The notes: generated from the letters alone by a model not told the origin. A DNA stretch of 64,000 nt from Durusdinium trenchii (GCA_963970005.1 CAXAMN010023695.1:539082-603081), one strand, 5' to 3'. Counted from the first letter of the stretch, positions 42,862-53,376 are shown. Numbers and translations are program-made.

Positions 42862-45800
42862 ATCGAAGCTGGCAAGTGCGGATATGATCTACGGGCTGAA
42901 CGTCTATGCGTGCGGCCTGGGTAGCGGACCGCCACCGAAGCGTGAGCCTTGTGGGATTGTGGAAAACTTGGGGAAGCTGTGTGAACGGTTCAAAGTGTGG
43001 GAGGAACCTTTGGGCAACCTTGACTTCGGGGATTTCTTCGCCAAAAGAGGGGTTACATACGACGGGGAAGAGGTTCGCGTGGCACAGACGCTGACTTGGA
43101 TTGGGGTTCAGGGTTCCTTACCCGATGAGGTTGGTCGTCTTGAGTTGAGGGACTTCTGTACCCAGGGCACCCTGCACTACATAGATCACTTCGAGGATCA
43201 TTTGCTGGATACCTCCCACATGACATGTCCCCGAGCTCCGCGGGTCATGGTGGGTGATGATTGGCCCGCCATATGCAAGGGACTCATCGAGAAGAAGATC
43301 TGCGAAGTCACCCCGATCGACGAGCTGTTCCACATCGATCAGGCACCTTTGCTGAACGGAATGTTCGGAGTTGGTAAGGGCGAGTTCGTAGGAGACGTCG
43401 AGACACAGCGTCTTATTATGAATTTAATACCTCTCAATCAGTTGTGTGAACCCTTGGTGGGAGACGTTGTCACTCTCCCGAACATTAGCAGTTTTGGCAC
43501 TTTTCTTTTGGATGATGGTGAAGTGGCGTTGGTGAGTTCTGAAGATGTGCGTTGTTTCTTTTATTTGTTTAAAGTGCCACCTGCTTGGAAGAAGTTCCTG
43601 GGGTTTAACAAACATGTCCCTGATGCTTTGGTGCCGGAGGAATGGCGTGATCGGCCTTGCGTGCTCACTTCTTGTGTGTTGCCCATGGGCTTTGTTAATA
43701 GTGTGTCAATTGCCCAGCACGTCCACCGAAACATAGTCACTTGGAGCCAACAGACTCCGGGAGGACTCGGAGGGGAGTGTGAAATGCGAAAGGATCGAGT
43801 GAGCAGTCGGTCAAAGGCCCAGTTTAGAGTTTACCTCGACAACTTTGACTTGGTGGAAAGGCTCGACCCCCCCACGGCTCAAGCCCTTTGTGGCCAAGTT
43901 GCGGATGTGGTGCAACGTTTGCGTGATCAGTACGCCAGCCAAGGAATCCCTCGTCACCCAAAGAAGGCAGTCGAGCGTGCCGGTGTCGCCGAAATCCAGG
44001 GCGCTATAGTCGACGGCTTGGAGGGGTTTGCGCAGCCCAAACCGGGCAAGGTGGTGTTGTACTGCCAACTGGCGTTGATGCTGGTGACACGGGCGAGTTG
44101 CACGTTGAAGGAGTTGCAGGTTGTCTGTGGGGGCTTCGTGTACTTCGCCCTCTTTCGAAGACCGTTGTTGGCTGCCTTGAATGAGGTGTGGAGGTTCATG
44201 GAGAGGTTGAAGAGGTTGCCGCCGGTTGTCCGGCTGCCGGTGCCGACCGAGGTCCAGCGTGAGTTGCTTATGTTCATATTGCTCACCCCGTTGGCGCAGA
44301 TTGACTTTCGATGCCCGTTTGTTGACCACGTGACATGCAGTGATGCCTCCACCACAGGGGGCGGGGTTTGCGTCAGTGAAGGCTTGACCAGCTATGGGGT
44401 TGCCGCTTTGAACGCAGAGACCAGGGGCGATCTCCCGTTAGAGGGAGACACGTTGCAGGTATTCTCCGTCGGCCTCTTTGATGGTTTGGGAGCCCTGCGA
44501 TTGGCGCTGGACAGCCTTGGGGTGGCCGTTGCAGGACACCTGAGTGTTGAGAAGGAAGGCACGGCGCGACGAGTGGTTGAGGCGTTTTTCCCGGACTCCA
44601 TTTTCCACGATGATGTCAAAACAGTGGACGAGGAGATGGTGAAAGGCCTGGCGCTTCGCTTCCCGTCCGTGGCTCTGGTATTGTTGGGCGCTGGCCCGCC
44701 TTGTCAAGGCGTGAGTGGGTTGAACGCCTCCAAAAAAGGGGCGCTTCGAGATGAGCGGAGTTGTTTGTACCAAGAAGTGCCCCGTATCAAGGAGCTGTTT
44801 CGCCAGTCGTTTCCATGGGCGCAGGTGCGCGTTGTGATGGAATCCGTAGCATCCATGTCGGAAGAAGATCGTGGCATTATGAGTGAGGCCGTGCAGTTGC
44901 AGCCATACCGAATAGACGCAGCAGGGATCAGTCTATGTCACCGCCCTCGTCTTTACTGGATGGACTGGGATCTTCATCAGGGGGAGGGAGTGGAGATCAC
45001 CCCTCCCGTGGCGGATAGCAACTGGCAAGGTTGTGGCGTGGTCCGTTTGACGGCGGAGGTCAAGTCCGAGGCGTTCTTGGAACAGGGCTGGTCGGTGACG
45101 GAAGGTTTTCGGTTGCCAACGTTTACCACGTCACGCCCCAGGGACCAGCCAGGTTACAGGCCCGCAGGACGTGACAGGTGCGCCCCACACGAGCTTAGAC
45201 GTTGGGAGGAGGACCACTACAGGTTTCCGCCATACCAATATCGTGATCACAACCTGCTCTGGACTCGAAAAGGTGCGGCTCGGAGACCAAATGTGCAGGA
45301 GCGTGAGGCGATCATGTGCATACCGGTCGGGTATACCAAACCCTGTCTCCCGAAGGCTGAACAGTCTGGGGTGAAGTGGGAGGACACTCAGCTGAGCTTG
45401 ATCGGCAACTCCTGGCATGTAGGAGTGGTGACATGGTTGCTGGAGCAAATGCTGGGCCCCTTGGGGTTTTGTCGAAGACAGTCGCTACAGGAGATCGTGG
45501 ACTATCTGACCCCCGGAGGCAGTGCGACGTTGCAGGGCATTCTACTTCGTCCACCGTTGCTCTCGACCAAGCGCTTGGTGACAAGCTTAGAGAAGCCGTT
45601 GCTGTTGAAACTTCTGGGTCTGGTGTCAATGAAAGGAGAGGACCTCATGGTCACCGCCGCCAGTGAACCCCAAGTCAAGTTCCACAGACTACGCTCCAGC
45701 GTGCCCGGGAAGCTCTGGCGTTGGAAGGAAGTGACAGGCTGGCAGTGGCGGCATTCGGGCGAGCACATCAATGTGCTCGAGCTCCGCGCTATTTTGACTA

Positions 45801-46051
45801 CTCTGCGTTGGTTGGTTGTCCGCCGAGGAGCTCATCGCCGTCGTTTTTTACACTTGACTGATAGCTTGGTTTGCTTGCATAGCTTGTCGCGTGGTCGAAC
45901 CTCGTCGCGGAAGTTGAGGCATGTGTTGAAGCGTGTCAATTCCCTCATCCTTGCTGCTGACCTACACCCAGTGTGGGGGTATATCCACACTTCCCAGAAC
46001 CCCGCAGACCGCCCGAGTCGGCGGCCTCTCCAACGGAAATGGGGAAAGTGA
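42818..46051 (+). CDS. pol: Pol: reverse transcriptase, C5 cytosine methyltransferase, RNase H
   Basis: An intact frame of 1,077 codons; residue numbers are from ATG 42818, though the true start may be later or reached by frameshift. RT lies at about 140-450, with VSSEDVRCFFYLF (Asp 243), LPMGFVNSVSIAQ (about 289-300) and block C as YLDN (339-342) instead of YxDD. The methyltransferase lies at about 545-880: motif I FDGLGALRLAL (554-564), motif IV PPCQGVSGLN with catalytic Cys 629, motif VI as ESV (Glu 675), motif VIII RPRLYW (709-714), motif IX RRPNVQEREAIMCIPVGY and motif X GNSW (from 863). RNase H lies at about 965-1065, with INVLELRAILTTLRWL, LTDS and NPADRPSR. The methyltransferase would transfer a methyl group from SAM to cytosine C5; activity is inferred, not shown. 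Retrotransposon-borne methyltransferases are reported from dinoflagellates. Confidence 0.88.
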   Translation: MIFFPLPLPLDPWTRSKLASADMIYGLNVYACGLGSGPPPKREPCGIVENLGKLCERFKVWEEPLGNLDFGDFFAKRGVTYDGEEVRVAQTLTWIGVQGSLPDEVGRLELRDFCTQGTLHYIDHFEDHLLDTSHMTCPRAPRVMVGDDWPAICKGLIEKKICEVTPIDELFHIDQAPLLNGMFGVGKGEFVGDVETQRLIMNLIPLNQLCEPLVGDVVTLPNISSFGTFLLDDGEVALVSSEDVRCFFYLFKVPPAWKKFLGFNKHVPDALVPEEWRDRPCVLTSCVLPMGFVNSVSIAQHVHRNIVTWSQQTPGGLGGECEMRKDRVSSRSKAQFRVYLDNFDLVERLDPPTAQALCGQVADVVQRLRDQYASQGIPRHPKKAVERAGVAEIQGAIVDGLEGFAQPKPGKVVLYCQLALMLVTRASCTLKELQVVCGGFVYFALFRRPLLAALNEVWRFMERLKRLPPVVRLPVPTEVQRELLMFILLTPLAQIDFRCPFVDHVTCSDASTTGGGVCVSEGLTSYGVAALNAETRGDLPLEGDTLQVFSVGLFDGLGALRLALDSLGVAVAGHLSVEKEGTARRVVEAFFPDSIFHDDVKTVDEEMVKGLALRFPSVALVLLGAGPPCQGVSGLNASKKGALRDERSCLYQEVPRIKELFRQSFPWAQVRVVMESVASMSEEDRGIMSEAVQLQPYRIDAAGISLCHRPRLYWMDWDLHQGEGVEITPPVADSNWQGCGVVRLTAEVKSEAFLEQGWSVTEGFRLPTFTTSRPRDQPGYRPAGRDRCAPHELRRWEEDHYRFPPYQYRDHNLLWTRKGAARRPNVQEREAIMCIPVGYTKPCLPKAEQSGVKWEDTQLSLIGNSWHVGVVTWLLEQMLGPLGFCRRQSLQEIVDYLTPGGSATLQGILLRPPLLSTKRLVTSLEKPLLLKLLGLVSMKGEDLMVTAASEPQVKFHRLRSSVPGKLWRWKEVTGWQWRHSGEHINVLELRAILTTLRWLVVRRGAHRRRFLHLTDSLVCLHSLSRGRTSSRKLRHVLKRVNSLILAADLHPVWGYIHTSQNPADRPSRRPLQRKWGK

Positions 46052-47040
46052 AACAGCACTTAGAAGGTCACAGCAAGGAGTTGCGGGCGAGGAATAGACA
46101 AGCTATGGGTACACTGCGTGAACTCACAGTGCAGCCCCAGACCAGGAAACGCTACAGCCAAGCAAAGAATAAATTCTACGACTATGCCAGGAGCAATGGA
46201 CTCACGATACCTTCCAACTTCACTGCATTCGACGACATGTTGGCCGATTATGTTGAACATTTGTGGAGTATGGGGGAGGGGCGAGCGCTTGCCAGTGACA
46301 CCGTTGCCGCTTTTCAGGACACAGAGCCCCGGCTGAAAGGCAAGCTACAAGTGACTTGGAGGCTGTTGAAGACATGGCACGTCAACGAGGTGCCAAGTCG
46401 CGCGCCGCCTCTCCCGGAAGAGTGCCTTTTTGCCATGTTAGGCTGGTGCCTGTTCCATGAAGAGTACGCATTTGGACTGAGCCTCTTGCTGGGTTTTTAT
46501 GGATTACTGCGAACGGGGGAGATTCTCGGGGTGTGCAACCACCACATCCTGATGACGTCTCCCGACAAACCAGCAGTTATTTCATTAGGTTTAACCAAAT
46601 CTGGTAAGCGGGCCGGTGCGTCCGAGAGTGTCACGATTTCGGTCACGTGTGCTCTGCAGTGGTTATGGGCATGGAAGCACACTTCTCCTCCGCACAGTCC
46701 TTTAACCCCCAAGCCACACCAATGGAGAAAGACTTTCAGTCAGTGCATCAAGGCTTTGAACCTTGAAGAATTCGAGTTCCGCCCCTACAGCTTACGTAGG
46801 GGGGGCGCCACGTTTTGGTTCGGGCGCCACGGATCTCTCGATAGGATCATTGTCCTTGGCCGGTGGGCTGCAGTTAGAACTGCGCGGTTGTACATAAACG
46901 AAGGTCTCGCCCTATTGGCCACTTTAAAGATCCCCAAGAAAGCCATTCTTCCGTTTGTCCGCGCGTTTCACCGGCATGACCTTGCGAAGCTTAGCCGGAC
47001 GCTTGAGCGTGCTAAAGCAGGTCAGGGGGAAGTGGAGTAA
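46039..47040 (+). CDS. Tyrosine recombinase of the retroelement
   Basis: 333 residues from ATG 46039, overlapping the Pol stop by 13 bases; the frame is open from 45973, but the upstream codons duplicate Pol sequence. An N-terminal helical core-binding region (TVQPQTRKRYSQAKNKFYDY) precedes the catalytic domain. Arg 158 sits in GFYGLLRTGEI, the beta-hairpin Lys in GLTKSGKR, Arg 253 in RPYSLRRGG (Tyr replaces the usual His of HxxR), Trp 276 in GRWA, and the nucleophile Tyr 285 in TARLYINE. Enzymes of this family cut and rejoin DNA through a covalent 3'-phosphotyrosine. Here it would integrate the circular cDNA. All essential residues appear present. Confidence 0.85.
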   Translation: MGKVKQHLEGHSKELRARNRQAMGTLRELTVQPQTRKRYSQAKNKFYDYARSNGLTIPSNFTAFDDMLADYVEHLWSMGEGRALASDTVAAFQDTEPRLKGKLQVTWRLLKTWHVNEVPSRAPPLPEECLFAMLGWCLFHEEYAFGLSLLLGFYGLLRTGEILGVCNHHILMTSPDKPAVISLGLTKSGKRAGASESVTISVTCALQWLWAWKHTSPPHSPLTPKPHQWRKTFSQCIKALNLEEFEFRPYSLRRGGATFWFGRHGSLDRIIVLGRWAAVRTARLYINEGLALLATLKIPKKAILPFVRAFHRHDLAKLSRTLERAKAGQGEVE

Positions 47041-47110
47041 CAGTACTGTGTGAGGGGGGAATTAGTTTTTTTCGTGTCAAACAGAGAAAGACCGTTACTA
47101 CTACCTGGGC

Positions 47111-47140
47111 CCAGGTGTCCTGGTTTGGCAGGATGCCTGG
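47111..47140 (+). other. Stem-loop 1 in the retroelement 3' region
   Basis: CCAGGTGTCCTG (47111-47122) pairs with CAGGATGCCTGG (47129-47140) around the six-base loop GTTTGG. It is complete as RNA when two G-U pairs are allowed. Confidence 0.75.
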
Positions 47141-47152
47141 GGGGTAGGAGGG

Positions 47153-47191
47153 GCAAACATCTTTCCTTGGCCTGGCAGGAAAGGTGTTTGC
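47153..47191 (+). other. Stem-loop 2 in the retroelement 3' region
   Basis: GCAAACATCTTTCCT (47153-47167) pairs with AGGAAAGGTGTTTGC (47177-47191) around a nine-base loop, with a single G-U pair. It lies 12 bases after stem-loop 1. Confidence 0.8.
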
Positions 47192-47260
47192 TGGGCCTCT
47201 TTTCGTGGGGTCGTGGAGACCAAAACAAAGAGGGTCTTTCTCATCCTATGCGTTGATCTT

Positions 47261-47932
47261 TAATCTTTTTATTGACACATGACTGCATGCGCGGGTGAGA
47301 AAACAACGGGTGTGAGTCTTTATATATAGAGACTCTAGACTCTACACTGACAGTGTCTACAGCGTCTACAGGTTTGCAGAGTCAGTGCAATTCAGGTACT
47401 GATGTTTCTTAAAAAATCGAAAGCATATTTCCATGAAGAAGTCATGAAGAAGTCCTGTTGTGTCATGTGGTGGTGGAGAGGGCATTTGTCACGTGATTGG
47501 TGTGTGGTTTGTTGTGACTGGCAGTGCTTTGTCATCCGTGGTCGGTGGCTCTCTTTGGCCGTGCGTGTCGGTGTCGGAGTTCGAGCGAGACCGTCCACCC
47601 TATCCAGCTGCTCAGCTGTGCAGAGGGGCACTTGGTGAAATCGATCGTACTGTTGAAAAAGCACCGGTGAGCGCCCTCCAGGTGAGCCATGGCACTGTTG
47701 GCTGCCCGGCTCTTGCTGAGATCAGATCCACCAGAGGAATGGTCTTGACGTGTTTGTGACATTCGGATCGCCAAAGTGTTCTACTATTCCTACTCCTATT
47801 GCACATTATTGTTCTGCGGACATTTGTTCTAGCAGCTACCCGTCTTTTTTGATCACGTGGTGCGGTATAGTATTATACTGTATATGAGTGTCGAACGCAT
47901 ATATCACACACACACACATCTAACAAATAAAT

Positions 47933-47965
<33 letters not shown>

Positions 47966-48549
47966 ATATACATTATAGAAAGAGAGAGAGAGAGAGAGTG
48001 CCTCCCACCAGGGCACGACTGGGCGGCATACAGTCATGACAAGGTGTTTGTAGACTCGTGGATGCAGCTGTAGCCGAAGCCGAAAACCGCTGCTGCTTTG
48101 CTCAAGTGCCAGTGGCTTCCGGCTGCGTAATGGCTCAAGGCAGCTCTGAAATGCGCCCACCCAAACACTCCTAATCCGCCCGGTCGTCAATTCAAAAGGG
48201 CTTTGGTTTCTGGGCGCAGGTGAAAGGATCCATGGGCAACCAAGCCCTGTGTGGTACAATGCTCAGCTCAGGGTTTTTCAATCTAAAGAGCTTTATTGAA
48301 CGTTCTTGATCGTATAGCCTTGAAATCCAGCTAGTGAGAAACCTTACTCCAATGTTCAAGAGAGTTTGATTGGCCGCTCTGACTGCTCGGCCTAGGTGAA
48401 AAAGGAATAAAATGTGGTGAGTGCCTTGTTTGCACTGGTGATACGGCTTTTAGTGGCAGGCCCGTTCTGCACATACAGTTCAACGTGGCCGGGGTGCTGT
48501 TCTATGCTGTTCTCTGATTTTGCCGAAGTCGGTGCACGTGCATCCTTGA
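47261..48549. other. Mostly non-coding; one exon-like frame and a microsatellite
   Basis: + strand 47560-47681 reads VSEFERDRPPYPAAQLCRGA and then LGEIDRTVEKAPVSALQ, before a good GTGAGC donor, so it could be an exon; the acceptor is unclear. (CA)n-(TA)n-(GA)n repeats occupy about 47909-47998. Confidence 0.35.
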
Positions 48550-48954
48550 TCAGACTTTGACGATGAGAAGATGCGTGTTTTCTTGGATAGCATCGGACAG
48601 CACATCTGACCAGAAAGAAGACACAATCGAGAAAGACTCGAGTCTCGCATTCAGAGACGTTGCGGTGGTTTTCAGCTTTTCAGCTTCAGGCAATGCACTC
48701 AATTGACGATTTCGCAACCCCTGGACAGCACGGTCGAGGACGTCCATTCGACCGCCACGGTCCGCGGGAGTGGGGCGTCCCGCGAAGCGCCGCCGAAAAT
48801 CGATTCGGGACGAAACGTGGTGGTCCTGGAGGAGCCTGAACCTGCCGGTGCTGTGTTCCCCGACACGCTTGAAGGCTCGAGAGGAGACTTCTGGCGATTG
48901 CGATGGTCTTGTGGAGCCACCACAGAGGATTGGAATGCGGGACTTATAGGACAA
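48550..48954 (-). CDS. Candidate exon or ORF, unknown
   Basis: A - strand frame of 134 codons. Its C-terminal half has protein character with helix-like runs (GGRMDVLDRAVQGLRNRQLS, then LNARLESFSIVSSFW). The + strand is also open over the same DNA (DTLEGSRGDFWRLRW), so the strand is not certain. No family recognised. Confidence 0.3.
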   Translation of the reverse strand: MSYKSRIPILCGGSTRPSQSPEVSSRAFKRVGEHSTGRFRLLQDHHVSSRIDFRRRFAGRPTPADRGGRMDVLDRAVQGLRNRQLSALPEAEKLKTTATSLNARLESFSIVSSFWSDVLSDAIQENTHLLIVKV

Positions 48955-49509
48955 ACTGTTGGCGATAGCCCGATGCTATCCAACACTTTCTGACTCGCGC
49001 AGCAAATTGGAACACCTGGAAATGGATAGCACCCCGTGTGTACGAGACAACATGCTTTTGGAGTCTATAAGATCTATATAGATCTATAAGTTCTACGATC
49101 TGTATGAGGCTGTATACTTAGCCCCCCCAGGGCCGTAGTGGCCCGTGGTGTTCGGCCTGGCACTGGCAAGGCCTCAATGCCATTGATCGTAACCTGCTTC
49201 TCTTCAGCAGCTCGTCCACCGGTGACTGAGAGGAAGACGGGGCTGGAGTTCCAACAGTTCCCTAATACCACGCTGAGTCACAATGTTTGAGCTACAGAGA
49301 ATTTACTGCTCCACCTGCCTTGCCAGTGAAATGAGCTGATGTCAAAGCCAGCTAAAACAAGATGGACAAGTCATTGGACATTTTCTCTATGATTTGGTCA
49401 CCCTTTCGATCTAGCACAATGTTTAATGGCCACACACATGAGTTTCTTATGTCTCTCCTTTTTGGGGGGTTGTTTGGTGCTTTCATTTTGGAAGGCCCGT
49501 CCACCTGAG

Positions 49510-51320
49510 GCACCTCTCAAAACTTGGCGGCGGTGCGGTGGCTCCTGGTGCTGGGGGCGAATCGCAGGGTCACAGCGCCCTGTTTGGCTTCATGTTGCCT
49601 TGTGCGTAGCCTGTGTTTCATGCTGTCTCTCTTTTTTTGGCGGGGTGGTAGGGTAGGAAATAGATCAGAAATGGAAGCTAGACACTCCTCCCACAAGCTG
49701 CCTCTGGGACAAGAAGCCCGATATGTGAATTCTTGTGGAAGGCTAGCGGCTAGGACTGCTAGGAGTGCGGAGATTTTGAGACAATTAACCTTTGCTGAGG
49801 GTCCAACGCTAGAAATGTCAAGACAGGTCGGCGGGGTTGGGTCATGTTGGGTCGACGTCCATACGATGTAAGGACCAAAATGGCACCACGTGCCTCCATG
49901 CCGCTTGCAGAAGTGGTTCCTGCAGCATTGTGGAGGTGCTGACCTTCTTAGATGAACGAGGCCGTTTCAAGCCGACGAGGGACAGGTCGGGCCACATGGA
50001 CTCACGAAGTCGCTGTCCACGTGTTTTGAGGTTGCCCAGGTGAGGAGAAGGAGGTGGAGGATGCCAAAGCAGGCCAAGAAGTTCGAGATGAGGTGGGAAC
50101 TGGTGACGGGGTTCCGTTGGTCGGATGCAGTCAGTAGCCAACAAATTGGCTTCGACCGAACGACTTCAACCACCTGAGCTGGAGTCTGGAGGATTTGATG
50201 AACTTTCTGTGCTTCCCACCATTTCCTCGTGGCTTTGCTGTTTCTCCCAGTCTGTGGTGTGTCAAGCACTGGGGTTGCGACCATGTTCGGGGAGGGCCAG
50301 GGGGAACCTCCACAACTCGTTCGTGTTCTGCGGACCTCCACTTCGCCACCCATCGCATGGTGACTCACAGGGCATGAGGAAAGCAGAAGATGAAAACCTA
50401 CTGCATGGACCATTTGCCCTGTTTTGGCATACCTCCTACTACATGTACTGGACCATTTGCCCTACTACTGTGGAGTTTTGGATCCCTTTCCTGGACCATT
50501 TCTCTCCACCGCAGGCCGGCTGGACCCCACTACATGTGGCCGCCTTCATGGGACGTCAAGACGCGGTGAAGGTGGAGCTTCCAGCCGAGCGGAGGGGTTG
50601 GTAAGTCAATGGTGGTTTCTGGTGCCCAAAGCAGCTAGTGAAGTCTAGTGGCTAATGAGATACACTCCCCGAAATCATCATGCTTCCGTGGATGGCATGG
50701 CCCCCTTGGATGACCATGAAATCCGAAGACCAAGCAGGTGGTGATAATATGTGATATGCACTTCCTTCCGTGATTATTTCAGGGAGTGTACTTGTATATA
50801 GTGTGTTCCTTATATGGGGGGATGTTAATTAGACACCTTTTGCATTCAAGAATAGAAGTGGAGCATTAGGTGCACGGAAGACATGGCTTCACGAGTCGGG
50901 GGGTCAGTGGGTTTATTGATCTGTGCGACTAACAAGGGCTTGCAAAACATAGAGCCCCCTTCCATGGCAAGGTGCTCTCAATTCCTTTCTAATGATTCTC
51001 AGCGTGGTTGATCACTGGCAGTTCACCAGGGGATCCTCTTCAGGTCCTGCTGCGGAATGGTGCCAATGTACAAGCCCGGACTGGCAAAGGTCAACTTGCA
51101 GTTGAACTTTGTTCTGAGACCTGGCTGCATTCATGTCGCGTATGTGGCAGTCCTTATTGCCTGTGCCACGGCACTTTCCCTCCTTTTTTGGGGGCAAAGT
51201 GCAGCGTATGTTGTAGATTCACGTAGATTCCTAGATGCCAATTTTTTATCCAAATGAAAAGCTGAGGATGTGGCTACCCGGCGACTCTTGCAGAAAGAGA
51301 TGCGAGAGACCAATGCTTTT
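49510..51320 (+). CDS. Ankyrin-repeat protein gene, several exons
   Basis: Four exons in the same orientation carry ankyrin pieces. From 49510: NLAAVRWLLVLGANR, a repeat end. 49873-50039: DQNGTTCLHAACRSGSCSIV, a repeat core, with a GTGAGG donor. 50515-50600: AGWTPLHVAAFMGRQDAVKV, another core, with acceptor ACCGCAG and donor GTAAGT. From 51044: VLLRNGANVQARTGKGQLAV, the end of one repeat and start of the next. A further piece near 51264 reads AEDVATRRLLQKEMRE. Phases do not match directly between neighbours, so exons between them are missing from this list. It would form a protein-interaction solenoid. Confidence 0.55.
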
Positions 51321-53244
51321 CACCCGACCGACCGGATAGCAGGCCGACTGAGTGCGACCTGCCTGCGACCTGCTGGACTGACCGGTTGCACGACCGCGCG
51401 CTGGTCGTCGCCGGGTCGTTGGCCCGGACAGGTATGGAGTTGCTGGAAGAGAGGCCCGAACGCACGCCATGTGTTCCTGGGAATGTGAATGAGCATCGTG
51501 GAACTAATATGGAACATTATGGAACATTTTATGGAACTACTACTGCACCAGTTGTGCAGTACAACAGTTCCTTACAGTTCCCACAATTGAGGCAGGTTCA
51601 TTTTTTTCACGCTGACTGGAAGTTTGGTTCTGCTGAGTTTGGCCGGCCCTCTTTGATAACGTGCTGAGCGCATGAGCCCATGGGCTCCGGCTCGCCAGGA
51701 CCTCCCGCCGAGTGGAGGGCTTCGAGGGCCTTCAAAGCCTTCAGATCGAAGGCGCGGGACTCGCGCGTCGCGCGCGGCGCGCCCGTGCCCGGCAGCAGCC
51801 GCGTGGTGACCGCAGCACTCACTGGGCCTCCAGGAAGCTGTTTGATAGGTGATTGGATGTAGTTGGTATGTCAGTGGTCGTTGTAAGAGATGAGGCAGTG
51901 ACTATAGGTGCTTGGCAGCGGATTGATTGGTTGCCGACAATCACCGCAGGTCATGTTTTGTCCAGATCATGCGTTCCATCTCCTTCACGGGAGATTCGTG
52001 GTGCACTCAGCCTGCGAGAGAGAACCAAAAAAGCAATCTGCAAGTAAGCAATGAATTGCATCCTTGTAGCTGGGCGGCATGGAAAGAAGTCAATATTGAA
52101 TATATATATATATATATATAGTTGGACCCGAGCCTTCAGTGAACCTCATCGTGGAACTGGCCCAAAACCAAAAGAGGCCAACACCATGCGCCGTTCGAAC
52201 ATCCCGTGAGATACATATCCAACGCAGGGCTCCATGAGCCCTGGCCCAGGGCCGGCGCTACATTTGCCAAACGCTTGGTGCCCAAACGCCCAAACGCCCA
52301 ACGAAAGGCTTCGAGCCCTTCTTTGTGCCCCGCACGCCGCTCATCCCCGACGAGGAGATGGAGTTGGAGCAGCTCGGTCCTTCGGGCCGTTTCGGATCAC
52401 CTCAATGTCGGCCGATTTAAAATGATATAAGAGATAAGAGATGTCATGTTGTTCGTATCAGGCTACCAAGAGATAAGAGATATTCAAGAAGATATAAGAT
52501 GATATATACGCATAAGATATCTGCATGCGGCATACTGCACACAATTTGCGTGGATCATTTCTGATAGTGTCTTTACGTGGGTGGAGCTCCGCAAATCACC
52601 GCCGAACGCGGGAGAAGGCAGAATCCATGAGGAAATGGATCGATGATGATTGATGTTTCTCAACATGCACATATGCGCACAGTGCTGCATACATAGAGAA
52701 ACTGGAGACCGAAGCCGCAACCCACCCCTTCAGCCACTAATCCCCCTCCAACAAGGGGAGGCCATTACTGTACCCTATTAATTTTATAGATCTTTATTAA
52801 GCGGGGTCCCAAGTTGGCCCAAACTGTCTGTGTACCTGTTTTCACTTCACTCTGTTTTGTTTGGACTGACCGAGGCTTGTGGAGCTTTGTGCATATATGG
52901 GCTGCCAAATCTTTGAGGCCCAGCCCGGGCGAGGCCTCGTCCCTCGGCAGGATCGGGTTGGTTTGGGGCGAGAGGTCTTTGCTGAGATGAACCCTGCAGT
53001 TGAGGGTGTTGTGCCATTGAACGAAGCAAACTAAGACAATCAAGGCACAGAATACAGCCTCTCATTTTGAGAACAACACGGTCACAGGGTTGATCCTGAA
53101 AAACCGGATGTGGGCCATCTGGGCTCGGGCTGCTCCCTTCAACTCTCCCACACGCCTGCGGTAGATATTGACCACATATAGACATAGACCGGCATTAAGC
53201 AAAGCCGGTCCTGGAACCACGCCGCCTGACGCGCGCTGAAAATC
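51321..53244. other. No firm gene; a possible terminal exon
   Basis: + strand about 52300-52419 reads TKGFEPFFVPRTPLIPDEEM and then ELEQLGPSGRFGSPQ, to a stop, and looks like protein; it may be the end of the ankyrin gene. 51680-51840 is GC-rich with frames open on both strands. A (TA)n run is at 52098-52119 and an AAGAGATAAGAGAT repeat at 52425-52500. Confidence 0.3.
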
Positions 53245-53376
53245 ATGCCACTTGAAGTGTCACTGCTTGGCGCTGAAGCACGGCCCGAGGCCTTCCTGGT
53301 GGTGTCGGGCTGTGTGAGGGATTATCCTATCGACTTGGTGGGCTTCATCCGCACCGCGCGGCTGAACCCCTTGCAG
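53245..53376 (+). CDS. Candidate exon, unknown
   Basis: The frame reads LEVSLLGAEARPEAFLVVSG and then CVRDYPIDLVGFIRTARLNP, before a CAG/GTGGGA donor at 53377. An ATG at 53245 opens the frame, but an acceptor just downstream is equally possible. Protein-like; no family recognised. Confidence 0.4.

Larger units (their letters stand above)
39874..47260 (+). mobile_element. Tyrosine-recombinase retroelement carrying a DNA methyltransferase
   Basis: The order on the + strand is Gag-like ORFs, then one long protein with reverse transcriptase, C5 cytosine methyltransferase and RNase H, then a tyrosine recombinase. There are two stem-loops in the 3' region. A tyrosine recombinase in place of a DDE integrase is the mark of DIRS/Ngaro/PAT-type elements. 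The two main ORFs (3.2 kb and 1.0 kb) are intact, whereas the Gag region needs frame changes. The ends are approximate: no terminal repeats were identified by eye. Confidence 0.8.

Noticed and set aside
45973-46038. Upstream extension of the tyrosine recombinase frame from a GTG
   Set aside because: These codons overlap the end of Pol and lack an ATG; ATG 46039 gives a normal start next to the Pol stop.
49070-49085. Perfect 16-bp palindrome AGATCTATATAGATCT
   Set aside because: Isolated, AT-rich and short; no neighbouring feature gives it a role.
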